64,000 nt of DNA, taken from Clarireedia homoeocarpa. Lineage: Eukaryota; Ascomycota; Leotiomycetes; Helotiales; Rutstroemiaceae. A program made the position numbers and the translations under genes. The DNA is taken from positions 998,363 through 1,062,362 of the forward strand of contig LNKV01000003.1 in the NCBI GenBank assembly GCA_001465935.1, read 5' to 3'. Below, in pieces: positions 34,333 through 44,916 of this stretch; the stretch's first letter is position 1; the number at the start of each line of letters is the position of its first letter. The notes beneath the pieces are model-generated. The model saw only the letters and a list, made by a program, of their open reading frames with translations, was not told the DNA's origin and did no database searches.

Positions 34333-34497
34333 CCTCGTTTCCGGCCCCTTCCTTTTCTTGAAATTGTTTCCATACACGATACTGTACATCATACTTGTCT
34401 ATGATAATTGATACTCGACGAAAAAGCACATTTTCGAGGAGCTGCTGAGCAGCAATTGCAACTTCACCAGATAATCTTAAGAGAAGTCTCAATAAAA

Positions 34498-35863
34498 ATG
34501 ACCGTCAACGTTTTCTCCGTGCCGATCTTCTTCGTTGTGTTCCGAGAATCTCTAGAGACTGTGGTTATTGTTTCTGTTTTACTCGCTTTCATTAAGCAGA
34601 GCTTGAATGGTGCGGAGAAAGATGCACAGCTGCGCAAGAAGCTATTCTGGCAGGTAAGAACTGATTGTGCAACGACTGTAGGTGGTTGCTAAACTTCTGA
34701 AAAGGTCATCTGGGGAGCACTGGCTGGACTTCTTCTGTGTTTGATTATTGGTGGTGGCTTGATTGGAGCCTTCTATGGACTGGGCAAGGACAACTGGGCC
34801 AACACCGAGTACTACTGGGAAGGCTCTTTTGCAATCCTCGCATCCGTCATTATCACTTTAATGGGTGCTGCGCTACTCCGTGTGTCCAAGATGAAGGAAA
34901 AGTGGACAGTCAAGCTTCGAAAACATTTGGAGCCCACCGAATCGACCAAGAAGCGTAGATGGTATGCTAGTTGGGTAGACTTCAAAATCTGGGGCGAGAA
35001 GAACTTCATGTTCGTTCTCCCCTTCGTCACCGTCCTCAGAGAAGGTCTGGAAGCAGTCGTCTTCGTTGCAGGAGTTTCTTTCTCGACACCAGCATCAAGT
35101 ATTCCTCTCCCGGTCGTTGTTGGACTAATCGCTGGCCTCGTAGCAGGATATGCCATATATAAGTAGGTGGTTCTCTTAATAAAACGTTCCACGACAGTCC
35201 CGTTGACCAACATTAGGGGCGGTGCGACATCAAAACTTCAATTTTTCTTGGTTGTTTCAACCTGTCTCTTATATCTCGTCGCCGCCGGCTTGTTTTCTCG
35301 AGCAGTTTGGTATTTCGAAGCACAGAATTGGAACGATCTCACTGGAGGTGATGCAGCGGAGACAGGTGCTGGTGCCGGCTCATATGACATCAGAAAGAGT
35401 GTGTGGCATGTCAATGTATGCTCTTCCTATCATAAGACCGATCTCTTGCTAATAGTAGTAGTTTGGTAACCCGGAGCTTAATGGTGGTGGTGGATGGGGT
35501 ATTTTCAACGCCATTTTAGGATGGCAAAACTCTGCAACCTATGGCTCCGTCATCTCCTATAACTTGTATTGGCTCACAGTAATCACTGGATTTCTGGTGA
35601 TGAGATACAAAGAAGTCAAAGGGCATCTACCTCTTGCTCCAACACTAGGTCCATATCTCGCACCTGTAACCCGCCGCCACGCAGCGATGAAGGATCGTGT
35701 CGCTTTAATGAAGCAGCGGGCCATTTACAAAACGAATGAGCCTCAGCCAGACACTGCGAGCGATAAGCGTGGCAGGCCTAGTAGTGGTTCCTCTGCTGCT
35801 AAGGATCCCGAGAAGGCTGTAGAGACTGTGCGAGCAATACCTGCACGTACTATCTCGGCTTAA
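34498..35863 (+). CDS. FTR1: High-affinity iron permease
   Basis: Four exons, join(34498..34653, 34705..35162, 35217..35415, 35462..35863), encode 404 residues. The permease takes up Fe(III) delivered by the Fet3 ferroxidase in the plasma membrane. Seven hydrophobic segments can be followed. The two Arg-Glu-x-Leu-Glu iron-binding motifs are intact: Arg-Glu-Ser-Leu-Glu near residue 17 in helix 1 and Arg-Glu-Gly-Leu-Glu near residue 170 in helix 4. The tail is hydrophilic and Lys/Ser-rich. The last intron's acceptor (35461) is placed by phase and by similarity of the following Asn-Pro-Glu-Leu-Asn-Gly-Gly segment; the two residues at that junction are Phe-Gly where yeast has cysteines, so it is slightly uncertain. 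It is divergent from fet3 and very likely co-regulated with it. Confidence 0.95.
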
Positions 35864-36636
35864 ATGAACCGAAGCCTAGTAGAATAAGGAAAGCCATCAC
35901 AGATGTTTGCAAGCAGTAGTCTTTGGCACCATCAAGTAAGTTTGAGCTGGTAGGAATGTCGTTGGCATTACCATTCGAAATGTTTTTGCAGTAGATTGTC
36001 AGCAGTCAGTCGATGGTGGTAATGGTAGACGCGAGATCACCAAGACATGCAATGGCCTTTCCAGACTTATTTCACGCCGTTCTCCATCCTCTAGTGATAT
36101 CGGAGGATCTATAATTGGCTTCCCATAGGCTCCTTCTCTCAGTTATCGGACTGCAGATTATTGCGGTTCTGCCTGGCACTTGGTGCGGATGGCGAAAGAA
36201 GATGGATGGCCGCCATCGTGTAAAGCATTGAAGTGTCTTTACGTCGCTGTCATAAAGTAAAATCCACGTCTTAAACCCATATTGCGTAAAAGGTTGTGGT
36301 TGAGAATTCGTTGTAAGCAGTTTTCAAACCTGCGACGAGATGACCATTACATGTACTCTTATTGGCCAAAACGATGCTTAGCGTAATTTGACATACAATG
36401 GCCAATGATGGTCGCACACCTTTCCCAGCGCGTTAGGATATCAATGCCGATTATTCTAAGACCTACTGTATAATACAGCTATTTGTGGGTATTTTTGCGA
36501 TATTCGTTATCATTTAATATTTCTACAATGTACAGCCGATGTCCCAGACGGAAATCATGAAACCCCGTAGCTTCCATTCCGCAACTGCTTCTTATGGATC
36601 CAGGCTCTACGAAGTAGTGACCGAGGCAATATCTAA
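35864..36636. other. Convergent intergenic region, ftr1 to COG8
   Basis: About 770 bp between two 3' ends. Nothing recognisable is seen beyond probable 3' untranslated regions. Confidence 0.5.
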
Positions 36637-38067
36637 TTATGCCTCTACTTTAGCTCCTACCATGGATTCGAGTTTCCCTGCCAAAACTCTATGCTTTTTG
36701 ATAACTTCAGCCCATTCCTCATCATCGTCCTCGTCATCAGACACCGTCTCTGCTGCATCCACCTCTCGGCGCGCTTTCTCTCCCATCTCTGCAAGGACTA
36801 GACTAAAATCACCACCTAGCCTTCCCAAACTCCCGGCACAGTATAAAACTTGGGTTAGTAAACTATCCCTGCCGCTTTTGTCCCTTACATTTGGTAAATA
36901 CATGCGCAATGTCTCCTCTAGCATACCAATCAAATGGAGAGGAAACGTAGACAGCGCGCTAGGCAACGGCTCTAATAAATCATCTCCTTCTTTAGCGTTC
37001 CCACCGATCTTAAGCCCCTCTATTGTGACAGGAGCCGTTGGCGGTGGGAAGATAGATCGGAACATTGAGATGATCGCGAAGCTTTGTTCTCGGAAAATCT
37101 CAATATATCGTTTTAGATATTTCTCCGTCTGCTGCCCCGCTTCGAATTTACTTCCTCCTGGTCTTGCAGGCATAGTAGGGTTTCCCAACCGCAATGATTC
37201 CTGGTCTGCGAGATCGCGTAAAGGACTTAATGCATTAAGCATAGCTTTCAGACTTGCAAGCCGGCAAACGAGGAACAAGGACCCCAAGGCACCCTCTCTA
37301 CTCTGACTAGACGAGGAGGTCGCAGTGGCCGGGTCAAGCTCCGGAGCAACTCGACGTAACCAGGAAATAGTGCGCATTGCCGCCGCAAGCTTGAGAGAAG
37401 GCTGCCGTAATGAATGTATGAGGTTTGTGGCCATAGCTTGCATCTTTTCCTCTGCTTGCACAGAAACGCTCGTTATTAAAGGGGATTCGGGGTAAAGGGC
37501 GTGTAGTCGTCTTATATGCGCATTGAGATCTAGCGCAGAGGCATAGTTCAACGTGCTGTTCTCTCGGCCTGTGCCGCTGGCGGCTGTGGTAGTGGAAGAG
37601 GAGATTGCGGAGGACAAGAGATTCGGGAGGTCGAGAACATCTGCTAACCTGTCCACATTTCGTGAGAGTAAAAGGGCTTTTCGCCGACGATCCAGCGCGG
37701 CGTTTTCAATTCGATTATTGTAGTTTTCGCTGAAATGGATGGCAGCATCGTCGAGTTTAGGGAGAGCATCCCGTAAGTCGGCAGTGGCCCTTGCAAGGGT
37801 AGGTAGAGTTCTAGTAAGAGTGGAAAGGTGGTCTGAAGACGTAATTACAGATTTGTGTGAGCGTTTGGATAAAGCTTGAAGGGATAAGAGGAGAGAGTGT
37901 TGCGTCTGAGAAAGCGACTGTGGTTCGGATGTGTTGAGCGCAGTGAGGGGAAGAGTCGACAATCGATTCAGGTAGGTGGCTGATGTAGGATTTACTGATG
38001 GTGGTGCCGGTAGGTGCGATTGTCTGTCGAAATATGGGACAAGGAGCTCGTACAATTGATCCGCCAT
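36637..38067 (-). CDS. COG8: Conserved oligomeric Golgi complex subunit 8
   Basis: A single exon of 476 residues when started at the ATG at 38067 (Met-Ala-Asp-Gln-Leu). An upstream in-frame ATG at 38163 would add 32 Pro/Lys-rich residues that look unlike the family. COG8 is part of lobe B of the tethering complex for retrograde vesicles within the Golgi. The helical N-terminal half, the Arg-Glu-Gln-Ser-Phe-Ala-Ile-Ile-Ser-Met-Phe-Arg segment near residue 335, and the Leu-Ser-Thr-Phe-Pro-Leu-His-Leu-Ile-Gly-Met-Leu-Glu-Glu-Thr-Leu segment match the Dor1/COG8 family. A short acidic stretch lies near the C-terminus. A 255-codon frame on the plus strand is its shadow. The gene is divergent from the amidohydrolase, with 212 bp between the starts. 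Confidence 0.88.
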   Translation of the reverse strand: MADQLYELLVPYFDRQSHLPAPPSVNPTSATYLNRLSTLPLTALNTSEPQSLSQTQHSLLLSLQALSKRSHKSVITSSDHLSTLTRTLPTLARATADLRDALPKLDDAAIHFSENYNNRIENAALDRRRKALLLSRNVDRLADVLDLPNLLSSAISSSTTTAASGTGRENSTLNYASALDLNAHIRRLHALYPESPLITSVSVQAEEKMQAMATNLIHSLRQPSLKLAAAMRTISWLRRVAPELDPATATSSSSQSREGALGSLFLVCRLASLKAMLNALSPLRDLADQESLRLGNPTMPARPGGSKFEAGQQTEKYLKRYIEIFREQSFAIISMFRSIFPPPTAPVTIEGLKIGGNAKEGDDLLEPLPSALSTFPLHLIGMLEETLRMYLPNVRDKSGRDSLLTQVLYCAGSLGRLGGDFSLVLAEMGEKARREVDAAETVSDDEDDDEEWAEVIKKHRVLAGKLESMVGAKVEA

Positions 38068-38279
38068 ATTGGCAGGTGGCCCAAATTTGGCCAGTGGAAC
38101 GTAAATATCTCGAGGTTTGGCCCTCTGGGATGGATGCTTGGGGTTGGGGTTGTGGGGTCGCACAGCGAACTAGGCTGATTTGGGCCGTCGCACAGAATCT
38201 TCCCTTGTCCGGGAAATATACCCTCCCGTGATATCAATTTATCAGTCCGCACATTTTATTATTCTGGCACTTTTCCGTC
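38068..38279. promoter_or_regulatory. Short divergent promoter, COG8 and amidohydrolase
   Basis: Only 212 bp separate the two start codons, so the genes must share a bidirectional promoter region. No specific site is recognised. Confidence 0.6.
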
Positions 38280-39778
38280 ATGGCTATCGATCGCCTTGAA
38301 GATGATTCTTCAATCGTATTTGAAGATGTTTGTATTTCAGGAAAGACCTCTACAGGTCGCTGTAACATTCACTGCAGAAACGGATTGATCGAATCTATCA
38401 ATACAGATGCGTCATCGAGTACAGGCCACAGCACACCCCGCCGTCTGCTGGTACCTAGCTTATGCCATCCTCATATCCATCTTGATAAATGCTTTCTTCT
38501 CTCACATCCTAAGTATGAGGATCTGGAAATTAAAGAGGGTGATTTCGCTGAAGCGATGAAGATAACCAGTAGGCCTTTCACTCTTTCATCTAGTCGTGCC
38601 TGTACAGGGAGTTCCTTTTACGCCTTTATTTTTCATTCTGAAATAAATCGAGTCTAGGTGAAGCAAAGTCGCGGTTTGAGCATGAGGATCTCATAGAAAG
38701 GGGGAGAGCACTGATTGAGGAAAGCATCCAGTTCGGGGTTACTCATATGAGAGCCTTCGTGGAAGTAGATTTTGGAGTGCGAATGAAATGCCTAGACGCA
38801 GGACTGGCATTAAAGAGAGAGTTCAGCGACAGGTGTTATGTTCAAATATGTGTATTTGCCCAGGACCCGATATTCACCCTGGATAAAGTTGGTGAGTCAA
38901 TGCCGGACTTGCTCGAGGAGGCAATCAAGAAACCTGGGGTGGAGGTCCTCGGCAGTACTCCCTATGTGGAAAAGAACTCCGAGTTAATGGAAATGAACAT
39001 ACAATGGACGGTTGAGAAGGCCAAGTTACACAAATTGCATTTGGACTTTCATATCGATTACAATTTGGATCCCAGCAAATACGTTTCTATACTTTCAGCA
39101 ATCGAAATGCTCCATCGAGTCAAATGGCCCACGAACAGGGATGCCGAGGAGTACAGAACGGTTGTGTTTGGTCATTGTACTCGCCTTACACTTTTCGATA
39201 CTGACGACTGGCAAAACTTACGTCGAGTGATAGGCGAACTACCGATTTCATTTGTTGGGCTACCTACATCGGATCTTTTTATGATGGGGCGCCCAGGAGA
39301 TGCTGGAGGGAGCACTAGGGTCAGGGGCACACTTCAGGTTCTTGAGATGATCAAGAAGTATGGACTGAATGTGACGATGGGCATAAACAACGTGGGAAAT
39401 GCCTTCACACCTCAGGGTAGCTGTGATCCTATGAGTCTTGCTAGCCTAGGTGTAGGTGTCTATCAAGCAGGCACAAAGGCCGATGCTGAACTTATACTGG
39501 TAAGCCAGTTGTGCGACTTTGGGTCAATTCTCCCCATCCAACTCACAGCACTAACACCGCGACATTAGGAGTGTGTATCTACGAGAGCCAGAGCCGCTAT
39601 TGGTCTTGGGAAGAACACTCATCTCGAAATCGAAAGCGGAGGACCTGCAGATTTCGTTGCATTCAATACTAATGAGCCTGGAAACTTTAGAGCGAGAAAG
39701 TCGATACAAGAGTTGGTATACGATGCCGGTCACTGTCGGACCACGGTATTTCGTGGCAAGGTAATCGCCTCTACGTAG
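38280..39778 (+). CDS. Cytosine-deaminase-like metal-dependent amidohydrolase
   Basis: Three exons, join(38280..38568, 38658..39499, 39569..39778), encode 446 residues. The fold is of the amidohydrolase superfamily, cytosine-deaminase-like branch. A small N-terminal beta part precedes the metal-binding His-Pro-His-Ile-His-Leu-Asp-Lys (near residue 63). Then come Leu-Asp-Phe-His-Ile-Asp-Tyr (third His) and Val-Phe-Gly-His-Cys-Thr-Arg-Leu (fourth His). At the strand that normally ends with the catalytic, metal-binding Asp (Gly-x-Asp-Asp/Asn), this protein has Gly-Ile-Asn-Asn near residues 338-341. The substrate cannot be named from sequence; cytosine, another pyrimidine, a creatinine-like ring or an amide are all possible. 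The last exon supplies the C-terminal beta strands (Gly-Pro-Ala-Asp-Phe-Val-Ala-Phe-Asn). Confidence 0.82.
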
Positions 39779-40830
39779 GTATCATATGATAGAATACTGT
39801 GCTGGTTTCATTGTATATGCCAGATCCATATGACAGTCGTGTCATTCATTCTGGTTCACGTGCAAGACATTTCGACAACTCTGACGGGGAATCATTCATG
39901 GACCACGTTCAAGCTTTGAAAGCGTTTACTAGATCATGCTTTGGGGATATAAACCAGCAGGGCGTAACCTTAGGTTCATATTAAACGCCGTTTACATACC
40001 TAAGTAGTACCAACCGCTGACATACACCTAATTACCTAGTCTTCAAACCGTATCCAATCTTGGGCATCCCTGGTTAGCAGAACTTCCTACATCTCTTTTC
40101 GAGCCGCCTGGAAGCCATGGAATCCTAGTTCATCCTCTACTATCACACGAAAGTCGCTTTACTTCATCGCTCTTGATAAGCTCCTTCGAGAACCACCTCA
40201 CCCGGCCTTATCTTCCATCATCAGAATGGGTCCCCTCTCAGCATATCAGAAAAGCCGCACGTCTGTATACCTCCTCCGCCCTACTGAAACACCATAATCT
40301 TTGAGGATCCTACCCACCTCGATTACTTAAGAAAGTTACGTCTCTTGACACTCCATTCTGTCGGATGCGCAACTTCACCTTAGTGGTTATAGGATAGATA
40401 TGGTTGCCGGCTATAGATTTACTGTGTGCTCCTTTAGAAGTGCAGACGTGGCCCCCTAATGTTAGTTTATGTAGAGAACATTTAGATAATTTAAATGTTC
40501 AAAACACAATTAATTACTCACGTTGTCAATAGGAATATATCTTGTAATGTCTGAAATATACTTGAACATTCACATGTTGATGATAGTTCTGGTGAGGAAG
40601 GGACGTTCAGGTCCTTGTGACATCTCATTCTGATTCGGAGCACAGTCATCGGCCAAGGCTCATGCGCTCGTTTGCGGTCACGTTTTGGTTAGGGGTGACT
40701 CCCCAACAAAACTGCCAACCAAGCGCCCGCACTAGCGCCGCCAGTGCCGTCAGCGCCGACTCGACTTCTACTTCAACTGTTCAACTCCAACCTGGACAAT
40801 GTGTTCAATGTATACTTTTCCACATTCATA
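39779..40830. other. Intergenic region, nothing supported
   Basis: About 1 kb between two plus-strand genes. It is AT-rich near 40.4-40.6 kb, with a small inverted repeat (GAACATTTA / TAAATGTTC) near 40478-40502 that could form a stem-loop. No gene is supported. Confidence 0.5.
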
Positions 40831-41971
40831 ATGCACGACCCGTTCCCTATACCGCCATCGCCATGGCTCAGTAAGGCCGTACAGCCATTTGCGGATTACT
40901 GGTCCCTACCTACGTTACCTTTGCACATTCACGAAGTTCTTGTATCATTCCTCGCCTATACGTTGATCAATAAAGTTGTTGCGCCGCAAGTTTCGAAACG
41001 CCTTTTTCCTAGTCAATATACGAAATTCTCGCCCGAACGAAAGCTCAACTGGGATGTACACGTTGTTTCATTATGCCAAAGCACTCTTATCAACTCTCTT
41101 GCGCTTTGGGTTATGTTCAGCGACGAGGAACGCAAGAACATGACAGCACATGAGCGAGTTCACGGATATACTGGTGCTGCTGGAATGGTTCAAGGTCTTG
41201 CAGCGGGTTACTTCCTCTGGGATCTAATGATTACCCTGCAGAACATCAAGGTCTTTGGTTGGGGAATGTTGGCACACGCCACAAGCGCTTTACTTGTCTT
41301 CTCTTTCGGTTTTGTAGGTATCCGTAACCTCTGTAGATATTATCACTGCTAACGAGTCATTGCAGAGACCATTTGTCAACTTCTATGGTTGTACTTTCAT
41401 ACTTTACGAGCTCTCCTCTCCATTTTTGAACTTCCACTGGTTCTTCGACAAACTCGATATGACCGGATCAAAGCCTCAACTTTACAATGGAATTGTACTG
41501 CTCTTCACATTCTTCTGCTGCCGTCTTGTTTGGGGAACATATCAGTCACTACGCGTATCTCAAGACGTATGGAAGGCACTACACAACGCACCCGTCACCT
41601 CCAAAATCAACATCGATAACCTCGCAGATGGTAGCGCTTCGACACTTAGCGCAGCAGCAGGCCATAGCGCAGCACCAGTTCATAACGAGATCATGAAGTA
41701 TGCTGGCGAAGAGTTTATTCCGCTCTGGTTAGCATTTACATACTTAGGTAGCAATCTTGTCTTGAACACCTTGAACTTCTACTGGTTTGGGAAGATGATT
41801 GAAGCGGTCAGGAAGAGGTTCCAACCCCCCAAGGAAGCAAGAAACAAGGAAAGCCCAGTCGCCATGAAGAGTACTGGTGCTGATGGTACAAAGAGGATCA
41901 TGGTTGCAGATAGCGAGGTACGCAAACGAAAGGGAGCGGAAGATGATGACTTTGTGGCGGCTGCACAATAG
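40831..41971 (+). CDS. TLC-domain multi-pass membrane protein
   Basis: Two exons, join(40831..41313, 41366..41971), encode 362 residues. Hydrophobic segments follow the TLC (TRAM-LAG1-CLN8) pattern: an N-terminal helix near residue 40, His-x-x-x-Leu-Cys-Gln-Ser, Gly-Tyr-Phe-Leu-Trp-Asp-Leu-Met near residue 135, and after the intron Phe-Ile-Leu-Tyr-Glu-Leu-Ser-Ser-Pro-Phe-Leu-Asn-Phe-His-Trp. The Glu-Leu-Ser-Ser-Pro-Phe motif is typical of TMEM56/TLCD-like proteins rather than ceramide synthases, which carry a double His that I do not see. A lipid-related role in the endoplasmic reticulum is inferred. The C-terminal tail is Lys/Arg-rich. The ATG at 40831 is the first in frame; the upstream continuation of the frame has only GTG or CTG starts. 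Confidence 0.82.
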
Positions 41972-42381
41972 TGCAGTTGTATATGATTAACAGACAACTT
42001 TTTGACTCCAACACGGTGGAGCTTAACAGTGGCTGGTATCACTAGCTTAGATGGATCGAGCTTTCTTATAGTTACTTCTTGCTTTCAAATTGTCAATAAC
42101 TCACTATATTATGCTGTCACAAACCACTCCGTATCTCGTTCTTCTTCATTCAATGTTTTTCATGACTTTACGCATTCAAGCAGCTTCTCTTTCTGGTTAA
42201 ATACTTCGTAAGTCCTGTATTATCATGATGCTAGGCATTTTGTATCATGCATAAATTGGTATAAAGCAACGCCAGAGGAAAGTTCCATCTCTCCTGCATA
42301 TCTCAACCTGACCCAAAAAGCAAAATAAAATTATTCCAAAGAAATTTCTCCAAGCCATGCGCTCCCATCCAAACAAAGGTC
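41972..42381. other. Short convergent intergenic region
   Basis: About 410 bp between the TLC gene and the PLAC8 gene, both ending here. Nothing is recognised. Confidence 0.5.
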
Positions 42382-42926
42382 TTAGTTGTACGCTGGTGGT
42401 TGAGCAATCATTCCTTCTTGCTTCTTATATCCTTGCGGTGGCAGCCCGCTGTTCTCAAGCAAGATGTAGTCGAGTTCCTTGCTCGTCTGCATCAACTCGC
42501 AGCACGGACAGCAGCATGAACCCATACATCCTGTGCAGGCATTTCCGGTTCGTCCTGGTCCTTTTGTTAGGAAATAGTCTTCAGAGAAAGGATTAAGATG
42601 GCAAGTACTTACCATATTGGCTTTGCAGTGTGGAACGGTCCATCATTTGCATGATGAATCCCCATCCTCCGAGAAGACCCAATCCGTACCATGCTGTACA
42701 GGCTCCGTTACACGAGCTGTAGTCGCTGTCGTTGCCGTGCTTGAGACGGTGGTGGTTGCGGCCGTAGACGAAACAGGGACAGCAGGCAGCCTTCCAACCT
42801 GGAGGAGAGGAGGTTTGTTAGTGATTGTGGAGACTCGCGGATGGCTTGGGGGATGGGCTACTTACATAGACCGCATGGGGAGCAGCATGCCCAGAAGGAG
42901 TTTTCGTATGGTCTTTCTCCGCTCAT
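42382..42926 (-). CDS. PLAC8-family cysteine-rich protein
   Basis: Three exons, complement(42382..42554, 42613..42798, 42866..42926), encode 139 residues. The Cys-Cys-Pro-Cys-Phe-Val-Tyr-Gly-Arg block near residue 27, the second Cys-rich block Gly-Cys-Met-Gly-Ser-Cys-Cys-Cys-Pro-Cys-Cys-Glu, and the hydrophobic segment between them define the PLAC8 / DUF614 domain. Relatives act in cadmium resistance and cell-size control in plants; fungal members are poorly known, and a membrane-associated role in metal handling is possible but unproven. The tail is Gln/Pro-rich. All donors are GTAAGT and phases agree. The start is the only ATG giving the N-terminal Ser-Phe-Trp-Ala-Cys-Cys-Ser-Pro-Cys-Gly entry to the domain. 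Confidence 0.85.
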
Positions 42927-43437
42927 TTTCGATATGTTGATGTGTAAGAGGGACTGAAAGGCTTTGGTATGGGTTGGCGTTGGAGATGATGTTGGAGAAG
43001 TAGACAATGGCTTGAGAACTCAGAAGACAAGAGTAGGATGGGGAGAAGGCTTTAAGAGTGAATTTCTCAGACGATACTTTCTCGAGAATGGAAAATCATA
43101 TATATAGCAAAGGCTGGTATCTAAGGGCCTTTTACGTAGAGGATGGTCTGGGTATCGCACGAAGGATCCTTGCAAGGTATAGTAGTAAGTAGGTGAAGGT
43201 GTTGTTAGGCAAGGTAAGCTGCAGGGTTGTAGGCTGTGTTCCCGTTTTTTTTTTACATGTCAATTCCCTCGGCTTTTGGCAGCGTCTAATTGGCATAATT
43301 CGCCTGATCGACGCCATAATTTTAATAAAAGCGCCTGGATTTTGTAGGCTCAGCAATGAACTTATATTCCATGGCAAAGTCTTCTTTAGCTCAATCGGGT
43401 GCCGGAGTAACAACGTTGACACATTATCCTAATGTTA
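42927..43437. other. Upstream flank of the PLAC8 gene, up to the transposon
   Basis: About 510 bp before the TA target site of the transposon relic. No coding frame is supported. Confidence 0.5.
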
Positions 43438-44914
43438 CTCGGTCGGGTTTTTTTTGAGTTCGCACCCATTTTAAGCGAGATTAATGGTAGTTTGACCCCC
43501 CTCATCAGGACACATATGCATATAATTTACTACTACAACCTGTCTCAAAAAAGGGAAAATTTATATTATAAGGCTTTTCAATATAGGCGAACAAGCTGGA
43601 TTTATTTGTAAGATTGAGGGTATTCCTAAATTAGTAATATTTCAAGTCTAAGTCTAAATAGGGTGCCCAAACAACCACCCTTCGTTGCAACGCCAACTAT
43701 ACCTCTATAATAGCTTTATATTAGTCGAGAAGGAATCGGATACGTCGCCGGAGACTAGTATAGCTATAGTTAACTTAGAAATGCAGTTTATAGGTTGGAT
43801 AGTCAAAAGGGATTTGTTAAAGGTAGAGATCGAAGCTGCAGGCAAAATCGATTCTATTGAGTCTTTCGAATAGAGAAATAGAGGTAGTATATACTTTAGA
43901 GGTACTATTGAAGTAGTAGGAAATAAAGAGTAGACTCAGGGCTAGCTATTGAAGTCGTTGTTGTCTTGATAGTCGATAATCCTGTCGTATACTTATAGGA
44001 TCTAAAGGACGAACTTGTTGACTATCTTTTTAGGTATCTTATACTATTCCTCAACCTAAGTATCCTATATCTCTTGATCGCTTTATAGATATCTCCCTTT
44101 GTATCCTCTCTTACAGATCTACTTGCGTATATAGTCCCAGATATGCTCAATAGTATTTATATCAGGCGATTAAGAAAGCCAAAGCAACCTGTGTAACTTC
44201 TATAAATCTAAGAAGTATTTAGTCTCTTCTTTATTATAACAACCTGTATTGTCTATTGCCACTTTGAGTATAGGATATATTGCTTTTATCTCTTATTTGC
44301 TTCCGTTAATGTGGGCTTGTAGCCAGGTGAAGTAAAGGAGAACTGTTGAGTATACAGAATCTTTTTGAGAAGAGAAGAGCTGATACTTTTCTTATACGAG
44401 TTGTTCTAAATTGAAGCCCACTACTCTGCAGACTTCTCTCTTGACTCCCGGGACTCTGTAACTATATTTATAAGCTCTTGTGCTTCTTTGGGAGTGAGCT
44501 TCTTTTGGGTATGTCGGGGACTACTGTTTTGTACTATAGTTATATTATTCAATAGCACTCTATTCGCGCCTTGACGTGTTCTAGTAGCTTCCCAATGGTC
44601 TCTAGCTCTCTGCCGAACCTTTTGTATAGCTCTGACTGTGTATTGGTTCTGATAATATTTGGCTTCGTCGGCGGCAGAGGTAAGTCTATCGGTTCGAACG
44701 ATAGCAGACCGGATTTCGTTCGGAATCTCTCGACGGCTAGTTTTCGGCGGCGGGGGATGAATACCCTTGGTTCGGCGATTCTTACGAGGCATAATTTAAG
44801 GTAATTGATTGAGTGGTTGATTTAATATTAATGATTGAAGTTGTGATGGTAAGACTCATTTTCGCGTTCCGACACGCTAAAATAGGTGAGAACTCAAAAA
44901 AAAACCCCACCGAG
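43438..44914. mobile_element. Tc1/mariner-type DNA transposon relic, 1,477 bp, TA-flanked
   Basis: Inverted repeats of about 40 bp bound the element: the left one (43438-43477) starts CTCGGTCGGG followed by eight T, and the right one (44875-44914) read in reverse starts CTCGGTGGGG followed by nine T. They agree in ~36 of 40 positions. Each end abuts a TA dinucleotide (43436-43437 and 44915-44916), the target-site duplication of the Tc1/mariner superfamily. The interior is AT-rich and holds a decayed transposase on the minus strand. Many stops where Gln or Trp codons would be expected suggest RIP. Confidence 0.88.
43990..44792 (-). pseudogene. Decayed Tc1/mariner transposase
   Basis: An ATG at 44792 opens 123 intact codons with a basic start and a helix-turn-helix-like segment. 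After a stop at 44421 homology continues: Lys-Pro-Thr-Leu-Thr-Glu-Ala-Asn-Lys near 44300, Asp-Asn-Thr-Gly-Cys near 44250, and Ser-Pro-Asp-Ile-Asn-Thr-Ile-Glu-His-Ile-Trp-Asp near 44150, which carries the last acidic residue of the DDE core. About ten stops interrupt this part. The segment between the Lys-Pro and Asp-Asn blocks is shorter than in active transposases, so an internal deletion is also likely. The left boundary is approximate. It cannot encode an active enzyme. Confidence 0.75.
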
Positions 44915-44916
44915 TA

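Larger units (their letters stand above)
32868..34497. promoter_or_regulatory. Shared fet3-ftr1 divergent regulatory region
   Basis: A 1.63-kb region between the two start codons. It contains two exact ATCWGATAA motifs, one near each gene, a third one-mismatch copy in between (33765-33773), and a 27-bp tandem duplication. ATCWGATAA is the known binding site of the iron-sensing GATA repressor SreA/SRE, so iron repression of both genes is expected. Small frames inside have no recognisable domain. Confidence 0.75.

Noticed and set aside
36539..37306. 255-codon plus-strand frame antisense to COG8
   Set aside because: Ser/Pro-rich mirror of the COG8 coding sequence with no domain; the minus-strand frame matches the family.
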